Assembly (NCBI GenBank): GCA_963666995.1
Contig: OY762941.1
Span: forward strand, 682,001-746,000
Reading direction: 5' to 3'
Origin: Syntrophobacter sp963666995
Lineage (GTDB): Bacteria; Desulfobacterota; Syntrophobacteria; Syntrophobacterales; Syntrophobacteraceae
Length of the DNA stretch: 64,000 nt
How positions within the stretch are numbered: the first letter of the stretch is position 1; each line of letters starts with the position of its first letter. Under the pieces are notes generated by a model. That model did no database searches, was not told where the DNA came from, and saw only the letters and a program-made list of their open reading frames with translations. Made by a program: the position numbers and the translations under genes. Positions 26,060 to 35,611 of the stretch are shown in pieces.

Positions 26060-27283
26060 ATGAAGAAGACTGTTGTCCTAATAGATACAATGTGGAAGGG
26101 ACATCACTCAACCTACTTCAAACTCTATTGCCAAGCTCTTGCAAGTTTAGGGTGCTATATTTGGGCATTCTGCCCACATCCTGACCAGATTATGGACTGG
26201 TTTAATAAGAATTATCCTGAAGGTTTGGCATTCGTCAAGCTGGTAAAATACCCTGATCCGACATCTTTACCTATAAGGGCTTTAAGTAGGCTTCTGCCTG
26301 CTAGTAAGGTCAAATATGTCCATGCAATGCATAGGTGGATTGCTGCAGGCCGCATGGTTAAGTCCCTTTCACTTAGATACAAGTGTACTCCCGATGTGGT
26401 TTTTTTTAACGCTATCGACTACTATTACGTATTGCCTGGATTACCATCAGGTTTCGTCAAGCGTCACTTCCCTTATCCATGGTCTGGCCTTTATTTATCG
26501 CCTCGGCATTTAAGGGTAGAATCAAAGCAGGTTTTAAACCCGGATAAACTATTTATGTTGGAGAAGTGTAAATGCATTTCAGTTTTGGACGAGGGAATTA
26601 AAGATAAACTGTCTGATCGCCTTAAGGGTAAACCTGTTATTGCTTTCCCGGATATAACTGACTCGAGCGCTCCTGATCAAGAGCACCCCGCTATCAAGGA
26701 CATTAGACACAAAGCGAGAGGGAGGAAAATCATCGGCCTTATAGGAAACCTTGCCAGATACCAGGGTGTTTTGGGACTCTTGCGTGTTTCAAAGGCAACA
26801 GCTGACCGGAATTGGTTTTTCCTTTTCGCTGGGCCGATTGAAAGAGGTTCTTTCACCGATGATGAGTGGCAGGAAGTACAAAGCGCTGTGAGGTCAGGAC
26901 AGGACAATTGTTATTTCCATATTTTTCCAATAGCAGACGGTTCGGAGTTCAACGCTTTGGTGGCGACTGTGGATGTGCTGTTTGCGGTCCGGGAGAATTT
27001 CCCTTACAGCAGCAACAAACTGACCAAGGCATCAATATTTCGAAAGCCCCTCATCGTGGAAGATGGCTACCTGCTTGCTGAGCGTGTCAGAAAGTATGGA
27101 CTGGGTGAGGTGGTTCAGGGAGACGGCGTTTCAGACTGTATCTCCGCCATTGAACGGCTGCTTTTGAATTCCCGAGAGAATGGGAATAGACCGGCAATCG
27201 AGCGGCGGTTTGATGAGTACAAGGAGCTGCATTCCACCGAGCGCCTGAGGGCATCCTTCCAGGAATTGCTTGCCTTCTATTGA
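26060..27283 (+). CDS. GT-B type glycosyltransferase
   Basis: The 407-aa soluble protein starts two bases after the previous stop. It begins VVLIDTMWKGHHSTYFKLY and has a C-terminal Rossmann domain with GRKIIGLIGNLARYQGVLGLL and WFFLFAGPIERG, and the donor-site region NFPYSSNKLTKASIFRKPLIV. This is the general GT4-like layout but similarity to named enzymes is weak. A T8 run (26400-26407) falls inside. The 160-bp gap after it contains no gene. Confidence 0.75.
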   Translation: MKKTVVLIDTMWKGHHSTYFKLYCQALASLGCYIWAFCPHPDQIMDWFNKNYPEGLAFVKLVKYPDPTSLPIRALSRLLPASKVKYVHAMHRWIAAGRMVKSLSLRYKCTPDVVFFNAIDYYYVLPGLPSGFVKRHFPYPWSGLYLSPRHLRVESKQVLNPDKLFMLEKCKCISVLDEGIKDKLSDRLKGKPVIAFPDITDSSAPDQEHPAIKDIRHKARGRKIIGLIGNLARYQGVLGLLRVSKATADRNWFFLFAGPIERGSFTDDEWQEVQSAVRSGQDNCYFHIFPIADGSEFNALVATVDVLFAVRENFPYSSNKLTKASIFRKPLIVEDGYLLAERVRKYGLGEVVQGDGVSDCISAIERLLLNSRENGNRPAIERRFDEYKELHSTERLRASFQELLAFY

Positions 27284-27444
27284 AATTTACCCGGCAATAG
27301 ATCTGTTCAATTCATGAGTGCTCCAAGCAACTCGCCCAGTACCCCGGGCTGCTTGCAGGATCTTTCAAATAAGTATTCGAGCTTTATCAGATACGGCCTG
27401 GATAGAATCGTTCTCGCTCAAGGGCTTTCTCAAGGAGGCTGTGA

Positions 27445-29385
27445 GTGTGCGGCATTTGTGGCATTATTGGTCGAAATGGCATCAGTGAACAGGACCGGGG
27501 GCAAGTCCGGGTAATGCAAGACGCCCTCCGGCATCGGGGCCCGGACGGCGAGGGTGTCTTCAGCAACACCTTTCTCTGCATGGCCATGCGCCGTCTCAGC
27601 ATTATCGATGTCGCCGGCGGCCGGCAACCCCTTTACAATGAAGACCGTTCGTTGGTTCTGGTCGCAAACGGCGAGATCTACAATTTCGTCGAACTGCGAA
27701 GCAAACTGAAAGATAGAGGCCACCGATTCCAGACCCGCAGCGATTGCGAGAATATCCTTCACCTGTATGAAGAGCATGGGGCGGATTGTGTCAAACACCT
27801 GCGTGGCATGTTCGCTTTCGCTCTGTGGGACAATTCGCGTCGGCGGTTGCTGCTCGCCCGCGACCGCATGGGAGAAAAACCCCTGTATCTCTGGGAATCT
27901 GACGGAATGATTGTTTTTTCTTCCGAACTCAAGGCATTATTGAGCAGTAATGCTGTTGCCTTCGAACTCGACCCGGAATCAATTGATCTTTATTTTCATT
28001 ATCAGTATGTGCCTGAGCCGCGAACACCTCTTAAGGGCGTTCGAAAGCTGGACGCGGCCTGCCTTCTGCAAATAGATATCGACCCATGGAATGCAGTCGA
28101 GAAGTGCTACTGGCGAATGGAGGATGCGCCTCCCCTGGAAGGTGATCCTGCCGAATGCATTCGTGCGGAGTTGGATACTGTAAGTGAAATGGTTATCCGT
28201 TCGGATGTGCCGGTCGGAGTTGCACTGAGCGGAGGCCTGGATTCGAGTGCCATAGCTGCCCTGGCCTCCCGCAAATATCCCGGCCAGATGCACGCATTCA
28301 GTGTCGGGTATCCAAATCGCCCACGCAATGACGAACGTGCCGATGCAAAGGCATTCGCCGATCACCTCGAAATGCCGTTCCATGACGTTGAACTTGCCGA
28401 CTCGGACATGGTGGCGTTTTTTCCGGAACTGGTCCGTTGGCGTGACGATCCCATCGCCGATATTTCAGGGTTCGGCTACTACGCCGTTATGAAATTAGCG
28501 CGCGAGCACGGTATTCCCGTGTTGCTCCAGGGCCAGGGAGGAGATGAACTATTTTGGGGTTATCAGTGGGTGCGCCAGGCAGTCGATGAGACATTTCGGA
28601 AGGCTGCCCTTTTGGAGGGGGGATGGACGTCCCTTCCCGGTTACCTGCGGATCAAGCGTCCCTTAAGCCTTGGACCACGATCGTTGTTGAACTGGGCCGC
28701 CGACGGGTTTGGCATGCGTTCCGGCTGGGCCTGTTTTCAGTATCACAGATCCTGCCCGCCGGATCAGTTGATTTTCTACGATGTGGTACCCGACTTTCGT
28801 TCCACTCTTTCAGATATGAGAGAATTCTACACACCGGCTTTAGCCGAACAATTGAATGACCACAGCGCTGCCGAATTGTTCACTTTCGGGCGACCGTGGC
28901 CGCGTATTGACGTGCGTATGACGCGTTTGATATGCGATACCTATCTGCGGGAAAACGGGATCGTCCAGGGCGATCGGCTGAGCATGGCTTCCTCGGTGGA
29001 ACTCCGCCTGCCCCTTTTGGACTACCGGTTGGTGGAGACCGTAATCGGCCTGCGCAAAACCCGGCGAGACGATCGTCTCCCCCCAAAAACCTGGTTCAAA
29101 ACAGCCCTGGAAGGCATAGTGCCCGCTTGGGTAATGGACCGCCCAAAGCAGGGGTTCGCTCCTCCCGTACATCAATGGTACAAAGCTCTCTTTGAGGCCT
29201 ATGGGGGGCAGCTCGATGGCGGGTACCTGGTGCAAAACGGGATCCTGAGCGCCGCGGGCGCTCGTCAACTGAGCAGGGGAATCTGCCCTCCCGGCACAAT
29301 TACCCCTCTTTCATTCAAGGCTTTGGTCCTGGAAGTGTGGTGCAGGAAAATGGCTAATCCAAAACTATCGCCGCCGGTTGATTGA
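27445..29385 (+). CDS. asnB: Asparagine synthase-like glutamine amidotransferase (first copy)
   Basis: The 646-aa enzyme starts MCGICGIIG from GTG 27445, so C2 is free to act as glutaminase nucleophile; AAGGAGG lies upstream. RHRGPDGEG, MRRLSIIDVAGGRQPL and NGEIYNFVELR are N-terminal glutaminase motifs. SGGLDSS near residues 261-267 is the PPi loop of the synthetase domain, with QGQGGDELFWGY later. In glycan loci such proteins are often proposed to amidate uronic acids (WbpS-like) rather than make asparagine. A second homologue lies at 56099. Confidence 0.88.
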   Translation: MCGICGIIGRNGISEQDRGQVRVMQDALRHRGPDGEGVFSNTFLCMAMRRLSIIDVAGGRQPLYNEDRSLVLVANGEIYNFVELRSKLKDRGHRFQTRSDCENILHLYEEHGADCVKHLRGMFAFALWDNSRRRLLLARDRMGEKPLYLWESDGMIVFSSELKALLSSNAVAFELDPESIDLYFHYQYVPEPRTPLKGVRKLDAACLLQIDIDPWNAVEKCYWRMEDAPPLEGDPAECIRAELDTVSEMVIRSDVPVGVALSGGLDSSAIAALASRKYPGQMHAFSVGYPNRPRNDERADAKAFADHLEMPFHDVELADSDMVAFFPELVRWRDDPIADISGFGYYAVMKLAREHGIPVLLQGQGGDELFWGYQWVRQAVDETFRKAALLEGGWTSLPGYLRIKRPLSLGPRSLLNWAADGFGMRSGWACFQYHRSCPPDQLIFYDVVPDFRSTLSDMREFYTPALAEQLNDHSAAELFTFGRPWPRIDVRMTRLICDTYLRENGIVQGDRLSMASSVELRLPLLDYRLVETVIGLRKTRRDDRLPPKTWFKTALEGIVPAWVMDRPKQGFAPPVHQWYKALFEAYGGQLDGGYLVQNGILSAAGARQLSRGICPPGTITPLSFKALVLEVWCRKMANPKLSPPVD

Positions 29386-29387
29386 GC

Positions 29388-30347
29388 ATGGACAAGACCC
29401 CCATAGCTCTCTTCACGTATAACAGGGCAGAGCATGTCGACAGGGCGCTCGCGAGTCTGTCCCGATGCGCGCGTCTGGACGAATGCGTGCTGTACATCTA
29501 CTGCGACGGGCCAAAGGGGCCTGAACAAACCAATGCTGTCAGGGCCTCCCGCGAGAAGGTTGCCGGTTGGGCATCCAAGCTGGGAGCCACGGTAACCGAA
29601 CGAGCGGAAAACCTGGGATTGGCGCGTTCCATCGTATCGGGTGTCACGGACCTTTGCGGCGCTTTCGGGCGTGTCATTGTGCTTGAGGACGATCTGGTTG
29701 TCACCCCCGACTTTTTGAATTATATGCTGTCGGCGCTTGACCGCTACAAAGATGAACCGCGTGTGTATCAGGTTTCCGGCTATATGCACCCGGTAAGCCA
29801 TCCACTTCAACCAGACGCCTTTTTCATGCCTATGACGACTACCTGGGGATGGGCTACGTGGATAAGGGCTTGGCATATCTTTGATTCGCGGCCAAAAGGG
29901 GTTCGTGAATGGTTGGCTGAACCTGAAACGCGCAGACGATTCAATCTTAATGATACCTTCCCGTTGGCTCAAATGATGGAAAGTAATCTGGCTGGCCACA
30001 TTGACTCTTGGGGAATTCTCTGGTGGTACGCTGTCTTCCGGGCCGGTGGCCTGGTAATCCATCCTAGAACATCCCTTGTATATAATGCCGGCTTCGATGG
30101 TACAGGCGTTCACTGCGGGAAATTATCATCAAATTTTTGTCAACCCCGGCTAGGCAAATTTGGAGAGTCACGTCTTTCAAAGTCAATAGTATTTCCAGAC
30201 CGAATTGCTCCTGATGAAGAAGCTTTCTCCAGAGTAAAGGAATTTCTCAAATCGCAAACTTTCACCACAAAGCCCTATGGGATTACTAAGCTTCTGAGTA
30301 CCATTAAGAAGCATGCCAAGAACCTTTTTGATAGAGATGAGAGATAA
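29388..30347 (+). CDS. Glycosyltransferase, GT2/GNT-I-like
   Basis: This 319-aa protein begins PIALFTYNRAEHVDRALASL and has VIVLEDDLVVTPDFLNYM (metal-binding EDD, near residue 98) and TTTWGWATWIRAW. That combination marks a family of GT-A enzymes common in O-antigen loci. ATG 29388 is used, two bases after the asnB stop. GC content falls sharply within its last 200 bp and stays low into the next gene. Confidence 0.83.
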   Translation: MDKTPIALFTYNRAEHVDRALASLSRCARLDECVLYIYCDGPKGPEQTNAVRASREKVAGWASKLGATVTERAENLGLARSIVSGVTDLCGAFGRVIVLEDDLVVTPDFLNYMLSALDRYKDEPRVYQVSGYMHPVSHPLQPDAFFMPMTTTWGWATWIRAWHIFDSRPKGVREWLAEPETRRRFNLNDTFPLAQMMESNLAGHIDSWGILWWYAVFRAGGLVIHPRTSLVYNAGFDGTGVHCGKLSSNFCQPRLGKFGESRLSKSIVFPDRIAPDEEAFSRVKEFLKSQTFTTKPYGITKLLSTIKKHAKNLFDRDER

Positions 30348-30353
30348 ATTGTT

Positions 30354-30995
30354 ATGATCCGTCAATTCATTAAAATGCTTCTCATGTCTACAACACGATT
30401 TTTCAAAATACATATTATTATAGATGAGTTGATTAAGCAGAAGAACATTAATGATTGTCATTCTGCAGTACTTTCAACTGCTGGCATTTTTCATGAACAA
30501 GCCAGGGTTTTTAATCTTCAGAAGAACATAAATAGTATAAAAGTAGGTACACAGACTCATGTTCGAGGAGAGTTGATAGTTTTTCCATATGGCGGAACAA
30601 TCGATATAGGTAATTATTGCTACATTGGAGAAGGATGCCGCATATGGTCCGGCGAGAGGATATCCATTGGCGATTTTGTAGGAATAGCACACAATGTTAA
30701 TATTATGGATTTTGCTCATGAGACTAATTACTGTGATAGAGCCGAAGGATTCCGGGCCATTTTTTTAAAGGGCCATCCAAAGGAGAAAGGCCATATCCCG
30801 ACTGCTCCCGTTATAATTGAAGACTATGTAGCGATATATCCTAATGCCAGCATATTAAGAGGTGTTACGATTGGGAAGGGTGCTATTGTTTCCACTGGAA
30901 GCGTTGTTGTGAATGACGTTACTCCGTTCACACTGGTGATGGGAAATCCAGCGAAGGCAATTTGGAAGATTCCACCGGAACAAAGATCACAATAA
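30354..30995 (+). CDS. Left-handed beta-helix (hexapeptide) acyltransferase
   Basis: The 213-aa product has hexapeptide repeats (IDIGNYCYIGEGCRIW, ISIGDFVGIAHNVNIM, VIIEDYVAIYPNASIL, VTIGKGAIVSTGSVVV) and ends in the NPAKAIWKIP cap of LacA/CysE-type transferases. H in MDFAHETN is a candidate catalytic histidine. It would move an acetyl or other acyl group onto a sugar. Its place directly upstream of the ACP/FkbH module makes it a candidate for using that module's acyl group. Strongly AT-rich. Confidence 0.85.
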   Translation: MIRQFIKMLLMSTTRFFKIHIIIDELIKQKNINDCHSAVLSTAGIFHEQARVFNLQKNINSIKVGTQTHVRGELIVFPYGGTIDIGNYCYIGEGCRIWSGERISIGDFVGIAHNVNIMDFAHETNYCDRAEGFRAIFLKGHPKEKGHIPTAPVIIEDYVAIYPNASILRGVTIGKGAIVSTGSVVVNDVTPFTLVMGNPAKAIWKIPPEQRSQ

Positions 30996-31031
30996 CTTGC
31001 TTTGCTTTGGGAGCTAAGGACTTACATTTGA

Positions 31032-31047
31032 ATATATTGCAATATAT
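31032..31047. promoter_or_regulatory. Perfect 16-bp palindrome
   Basis: ATATATTGCAATATAT reads the same on both strands. It lies in the 187-bp gap before the hot-dog/SDR gene, about 135 bp upstream of its ATG. It may be an operator for a dimeric regulator, or chance in AT-rich DNA. Confidence 0.35.
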
Positions 31048-31182
31048 GATGGATATCGTCGCATACGCTTTGTCCAACTTGGTGGTAAGGGAAGATCGCG
31101 CTGTTTCGTACTATTATCATTCGAAGCCCTGCCATTTCTTGTCTGCTAGAACTCGTTACCACCGTAATCAGATGGTTTGATC

Positions 31183-32595
31183 ATGATCCAACGCAAATTC
31201 ACATGGGGGCTTCAGCGCTCGTTCGCGGAACTCTCGGGCGACTATAACCCACTTCACACCGATGCCAAAGTTGCTCGCAGGCTACTTTTTGGTGGTGTTG
31301 TTGTTCACGGTATCCACGCTCTTCTATGGGCATTGGACAGTTGGCTTCGATCTAAGCCTGCGTCCATCGAAATATTGTCAATTAATGCTATGTTCAATAA
31401 ACCCATCAGAGTTGACGAGGAAGTGACCTTCACCCTTACGGACGAAAAGGAGGGTCGTGCACGAATCAACTTGCAGGCTGGTGAATCATTATGTACTTTG
31501 ATCGATGTGGTCTGGTCGCATTCACGAAGAAAAGCTTGGCCTGAGTTTTCAACTCATCATCCTGACAGGCGCGTGTGCAGAACCGTTTCCTTGGATGAGG
31601 TCGAGTCAGCCTCTGGTGCTCTTCCGCTCTATTTTCACCAAAACTCGGCCACCGAGCTTTTTCCTCACTTGGTTACAATCATGCCTTCAAAACAACTAGC
31701 CGGAATCATTGCTTCCAGTCGGCTGGTTGGTGTCGAATGTCCAGGACTGCATTCTCTGTATTCTGAACTGCAGATCGCTTTTGATTCTCTTGTTGACTCC
31801 GCTTCTGAACTACACTACGAGGTACAACATTTTGACAGGCGATTCTCATTGGTTTCGATTAGGATCGCAGCCCCAGGAATGAGTGGTCTTATCAAAGCTT
31901 TTCTCCGTCCAGGCCCACAGGCGCAGGTCAACTCCTCCGAGTTGCCCACTTTGGTCAGCCGAACCGAATTTCAAGGGCAACGCGCCTTGATTATCGGAGG
32001 CTCTCGCGGGTTGGGTGAAGCAACAGCCAAACTTCTAAGCGCTGGAGGAGCTGATGTGAAAATTACCTACTTTGCAGGGAAAGAGGACGCTTCGAGGGTT
32101 ACATCCGAGATTCTCTCATCCGGCGGCTCGGCGGCCAGTTTTTTCTTTGATGTTCTTGACCCAGGGCAAGATCTATATCAAAAACTCGGAACGGCTTGGT
32201 CCCCAACTCACCTCTACTATTTTGCCACACCTTTTATCTTTGCCGGGGACCGAGGTTTTCTGTCATTGGAGTTGCTGAAGAAGTTCTGTGATTATTACTT
32301 GCAGGGATTTTTGAACACCGTGAAGCACGTTGCTCGCTTCAACTTAAAGAGAGTTTTTTATCCATCATCTGTGGCAATCGATGAGATTCCCATCGAGATG
32401 GGTGAATATGTGATAGCTAAAATGGCTGGGGAAACACTGTGCATAGTTCTCGAGAAGAAAAGCCCAGGGCTCCGGATTTACAGACCGAGGCTTCCACGGC
32501 TGTCCACAGACCAGACTGCCACTCCTTTTCCCGTCAAGAATTTTGACCCTGTTAACGTGCTTCTTCCTCATCTACGTTCTTTCAATAGCCTATAA
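31183..32595 (+). CDS. Double hot-dog (MaoC-like) / SDR fusion protein
   Basis: The 470-aa protein joins three parts. Residues about 5-120 are a MaoC hydratase with the full SGDYNPLH active-site motif (D20, H25) and GVVVHGIHAL. Residues about 130-250 look like a second, degenerate hot-dog domain (PGLHSLYSELQIAF, FDRRFSLVSIRIA). Residues about 265-470 are an SDR with IIGGSRGLGEATAKLL, a serine in YPSSVAI and Y-V-I-A-K as Y-x3-K. It would reduce a 3-ketoacyl thioester and dehydrate or hydrate it. Eukaryotic MFE-2 has the opposite domain order. An ACP and an FkbH-like protein follow, so the substrate is probably ACP-bound. ATG 31183; TTG 31177 is possible. Confidence 0.8.
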   Translation: MIQRKFTWGLQRSFAELSGDYNPLHTDAKVARRLLFGGVVVHGIHALLWALDSWLRSKPASIEILSINAMFNKPIRVDEEVTFTLTDEKEGRARINLQAGESLCTLIDVVWSHSRRKAWPEFSTHHPDRRVCRTVSLDEVESASGALPLYFHQNSATELFPHLVTIMPSKQLAGIIASSRLVGVECPGLHSLYSELQIAFDSLVDSASELHYEVQHFDRRFSLVSIRIAAPGMSGLIKAFLRPGPQAQVNSSELPTLVSRTEFQGQRALIIGGSRGLGEATAKLLSAGGADVKITYFAGKEDASRVTSEILSSGGSAASFFFDVLDPGQDLYQKLGTAWSPTHLYYFATPFIFAGDRGFLSLELLKKFCDYYLQGFLNTVKHVARFNLKRVFYPSSVAIDEIPIEMGEYVIAKMAGETLCIVLEKKSPGLRIYRPRLPRLSTDQTATPFPVKNFDPVNVLLPHLRSFNSL

Positions 32596-32621
32596 CTGTT
32601 GCGGCATATTATGCAGATGGA

Positions 32622-33575
32622 ATGCGGTTTCAAATCGAGATGAGTAAATATACTCTACTCCAAGAAGTTACTGAGAGCATCGGCAGCAAGAATCCTTTAC
32701 AGCAGAAGCTGATTGCCAAGTTTCTCAGTTCCTCCAGCGAAGAATTTCTTCATGAGGCTGAAGGATTTCTGAATATATTCACTCGTGTCCTGTCTGACAA
32801 AGGGCACAGCATTGATTATATAGTAGATTCATACCTTTTGATGGTCAAAGATATGTTTACTGAGCAGGTTAACTTTTTGAGAACTGGAAAATACCGTTAC
32901 TCTACATTTTCTGAAGTAAATGATAATGTATACTTTAATGAAGAATATATGCTCAAATATATGGTTGGATTGGCACTTTCTCAATTTCTCTGGCCGAATC
33001 ACCGTAAAGCGTTTCTGTTCTTCAGGGAGCATGTCAGAGCCAGCCGCGGATGGAACTACCTCGAGATCGGGCCTGGGCATGGATTGTTCTTTTTAGAGGC
33101 ACTCGCGTCCGGGAGCTTTGGATCCTGTGAAGCAATCGATTTGAGCAGGTCGTCTCTGGATCTTACCCGCTCACTCATTGAGTTCCACGCTGGGCAAAAC
33201 AAAACATCTGAAGTTAATCTGATGCATGGCAATGTATCTTCATTCAAGTTTCCCTGCCAGTACGATTTCATCACCCTAGGCGAGGTGATCGAGCACGTTG
33301 AGGCTCCGCGTGAACTGCTGGGTGTAATACAACGGAATCTGAGTCCAAGGGGAATGGCCTATATATCAAGCTGTGCCAACTGCCCGGCGATTGACCACAT
33401 ATATCATTACCGAACGATCGACGAAATACGCACGGATGTTGATGAATCTGGTCTGCAGGTTTTGAGTGAGATCATTATTTCCGTTGACGATGTGGCGGAG
33501 GAGGAGTGGAATACCAAGAGAGCCAATCTGACATACGCCTGCATAGCTACTAAGAAGACGGAGGAGTTTTCATGA
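32622..33575 (+). CDS. Class I SAM methyltransferase in the FkbH/ACP module
   Basis: The 317-aa protein has a helical N-terminal 120 residues (LQQKLIAKFLSSSSEEFL, DYIVDSYLLMVKDMF) before the SAM motif NYLEIGPGHGLFFLEAL, then LGEVIEHVEAP. The helical region may bind a carrier protein; that is inference. Its stop overlaps the fkbH-like start (ATGA), so the two are translationally coupled. By analogy with FkbG in methoxymalonyl-ACP synthesis it may O-methylate the ACP-bound group. ATG 32640 (MSKYTLLQ) is an alternative start. Confidence 0.8.
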   Translation: MRFQIEMSKYTLLQEVTESIGSKNPLQQKLIAKFLSSSSEEFLHEAEGFLNIFTRVLSDKGHSIDYIVDSYLLMVKDMFTEQVNFLRTGKYRYSTFSEVNDNVYFNEEYMLKYMVGLALSQFLWPNHRKAFLFFREHVRASRGWNYLEIGPGHGLFFLEALASGSFGSCEAIDLSRSSLDLTRSLIEFHAGQNKTSEVNLMHGNVSSFKFPCQYDFITLGEVIEHVEAPRELLGVIQRNLSPRGMAYISSCANCPAIDHIYHYRTIDEIRTDVDESGLQVLSEIIISVDDVAEEEWNTKRANLTYACIATKKTEEFS

Positions 33576-35344
33576 ATCTCTCTTATGCACAGGTTCTTGC
33601 CTTTCTGAGTGACAAGGACTTTTCATCATTTCCTGCTCTGTCCTTCTCCATCCTTCGCAACATTACGATGGAAAACATCGATCCGTATCTGCGGTACTTT
33701 GGGTGCAAGATCGGATATGACGTGAAAACGAAGTTCGGGGACTATGACGGGATTTTCCGCGAAGCGGTAGCGGGGAGCAGCGAGCTACTCAATGAGGATA
33801 CTGATTGTGTGATGGTGTTTGCACACCTTGAGGGACTCTCCCCTTATCTGACCGGAGCTTTTACAAATCTGGATGAGAAGGAGATCGAAGACGAGATTGC
33901 CCGTATAGAAGAACATATTCCGGAAATCCTCTCCGGCATCAGGAAACAAACAAACGCATTAGTCCTCTGGCATGGAATCGAGCCCATCGCGTACCCTGCT
34001 TGGGGCATACTGGACAATATGCGAGTTCACGGGCAGAGAGCTTGTGTGCAAAGAATAAATGATGCTCTTCGAAAGGAGTTGCATAGATTCCCCTCAGCTT
34101 GTTTCGTCGATATGGAAGCATGTTGTTGCAGGGTTGGCTACTGGAATTTCTACGACCAGCGGCATCGCCATATGAGCAGAGCCCCGTATTCCCCGGCAGC
34201 ACTGGCGGAAATTGCATCCGAGGATTTTAGGTTCATACGGGCTAAGAGGGGGAAGAACAGGAAGTGCATAGTGCTTGATTGCGATAATACCCTGTGGGGC
34301 GGGATCGTAGGTGAAGACGGCATTAACAGCATCAAACTGGGCAAAGACTATCCTGGGTCTCCCTACTACGAGTTTCAACAAGAAATACTTAATTTGTACA
34401 ATCGTGGTATTATCATTGCACTAGCCAGCAAGAACAATGAGGAGGATGTGCGCGAGGTCATAACGGAGCATCCGCATATGGTCCTTCAAGAATCACATAT
34501 AGCAATAGCCCGGATCAACTGGAATGACAAGGTCTCCAATATTCAAGACATTGCACGCACCTTGAATATAGGGTTGGACAGCCTTGTCTTTGTCGATGAC
34601 AGTAAATTTGAGATCGAACTCGTCAATACCATGTTGCCTGAAGTCGAGACAATTCTTCTGCCCTCCGACAGGCCATCCGCCTACCGTGACATTATCGCTT
34701 CCTGTGGTCTGTTCGACACTCTCGCTCTAACTGAGGAAGACCGGAAACGCACGGAGAATTACCGTCAGGAAATCAATCGCCAAGTTTTGAAATCTTCGGC
34801 ATCGGATATTCAAAGTTATCTCAAGTCCCTGGAAATGGTGGTTCAGATCCGGTTGGCAGACAATTTTGCAATACCCAGAATCGCCCAGCAGACCCAGAAG
34901 ACAAACCAATTTAACCTTACTACCAAACGGTACATTGAAACTGATGTGACCAAATTTATCGATGATGGTCATTCAGTAATTTATCTTAAGCTTGCTGACA
35001 GATTCGGAGATCTGGGAATTGTTGGGACATGCATTTTACGTTATGATCAGGGCAACGCAATTATGGATTCTCTGCTTCTGTCCTGCAGAGTACTTGGCCG
35101 TGGGCTGGAGGATGTTTTCCTCTCCCGTGTGCTCAGTTTGGCTCGGCAGAGGAAGTGCAGGCAGGTAATCGGCGAATATATACCCACCCGCAAAAATGCC
35201 CAGGTTGAGAATTTTTATCCCGAACATGGATTTACCCATGCAGGACAAACCTCAGATGGACAAGGCACGCTCTACACCTATAACCTGGATAACGGGTTTC
35301 CTCCGGAGCCGGAATACTTTAGAGCAATCGATTCGGATTTTTGA
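33572..35344 (+). CDS. FkbH-like HAD-IIIC family protein
   Basis: The 590-aa protein has a SGNH-like N-terminal region (1-215), a HAD-IIIC domain with VLDCDNTLWGG (nucleophile D236, D238), IALASKNNEEDV and FVDDSKFE, and a C-terminal GNAT-like domain (about 430-580, ADRFGDLGIVGTCIL). FkbH proteins of polyketide pathways dephosphorylate 1,3-bisphosphoglycerate and load the glyceryl group onto an ACP. An ACP gene follows after 21 bp, which fits that role. Product here: probably a glyceryl-type acyl-ACP used to decorate the glycan (inference). Confidence 0.9.
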   Translation: MNLSYAQVLAFLSDKDFSSFPALSFSILRNITMENIDPYLRYFGCKIGYDVKTKFGDYDGIFREAVAGSSELLNEDTDCVMVFAHLEGLSPYLTGAFTNLDEKEIEDEIARIEEHIPEILSGIRKQTNALVLWHGIEPIAYPAWGILDNMRVHGQRACVQRINDALRKELHRFPSACFVDMEACCCRVGYWNFYDQRHRHMSRAPYSPAALAEIASEDFRFIRAKRGKNRKCIVLDCDNTLWGGIVGEDGINSIKLGKDYPGSPYYEFQQEILNLYNRGIIIALASKNNEEDVREVITEHPHMVLQESHIAIARINWNDKVSNIQDIARTLNIGLDSLVFVDDSKFEIELVNTMLPEVETILLPSDRPSAYRDIIASCGLFDTLALTEEDRKRTENYRQEINRQVLKSSASDIQSYLKSLEMVVQIRLADNFAIPRIAQQTQKTNQFNLTTKRYIETDVTKFIDDGHSVIYLKLADRFGDLGIVGTCILRYDQGNAIMDSLLLSCRVLGRGLEDVFLSRVLSLARQRKCRQVIGEYIPTRKNAQVENFYPEHGFTHAGQTSDGQGTLYTYNLDNGFPPEPEYFRAIDSDF

Positions 35345-35365
35345 AATAAGAGAGTGTAAGCAATC

Positions 35366-35611
35366 ATGGATATTGACAAAAATGTTTTTGAAGTGATAGG
35401 GCATGTCATGAGTGTACCACCTTCGTCAGTCAATTTGCAGTCTTCCCCAGCTACTATCGAGAAATGGGATTCCCTGCGTCACATGAGGCTCATCTTGGCG
35501 CTTGAAGACACTTTCTCGATTATCTTCTCTGAAGAAGACCTGATCGAATTGACTAGTGTTGCCGCTATAGTAGAGAGGATTCACAAGATTGTGAATGCTG
35601 GTACGCGATGA
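35366..35611 (+). CDS. Acyl carrier protein
   Basis: The 81-aa acidic helical protein contains EKWDSLRHM, with S36 as the 4'-phosphopantetheine site, followed by ALEDTFSIIFSEEDL. This is the standard ACP helix II/III pattern. No ketosynthase or phosphopantetheinyl transferase gene is nearby, so it must be activated from elsewhere. It sits directly after the FkbH-like gene, like FkbJ after FkbH in methoxymalonyl-ACP cassettes. Confidence 0.92.
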   Translation: MDIDKNVFEVIGHVMSVPPSSVNLQSSPATIEKWDSLRHMRLILALEDTFSIIFSEEDLIELTSVAAIVERIHKIVNAGTR

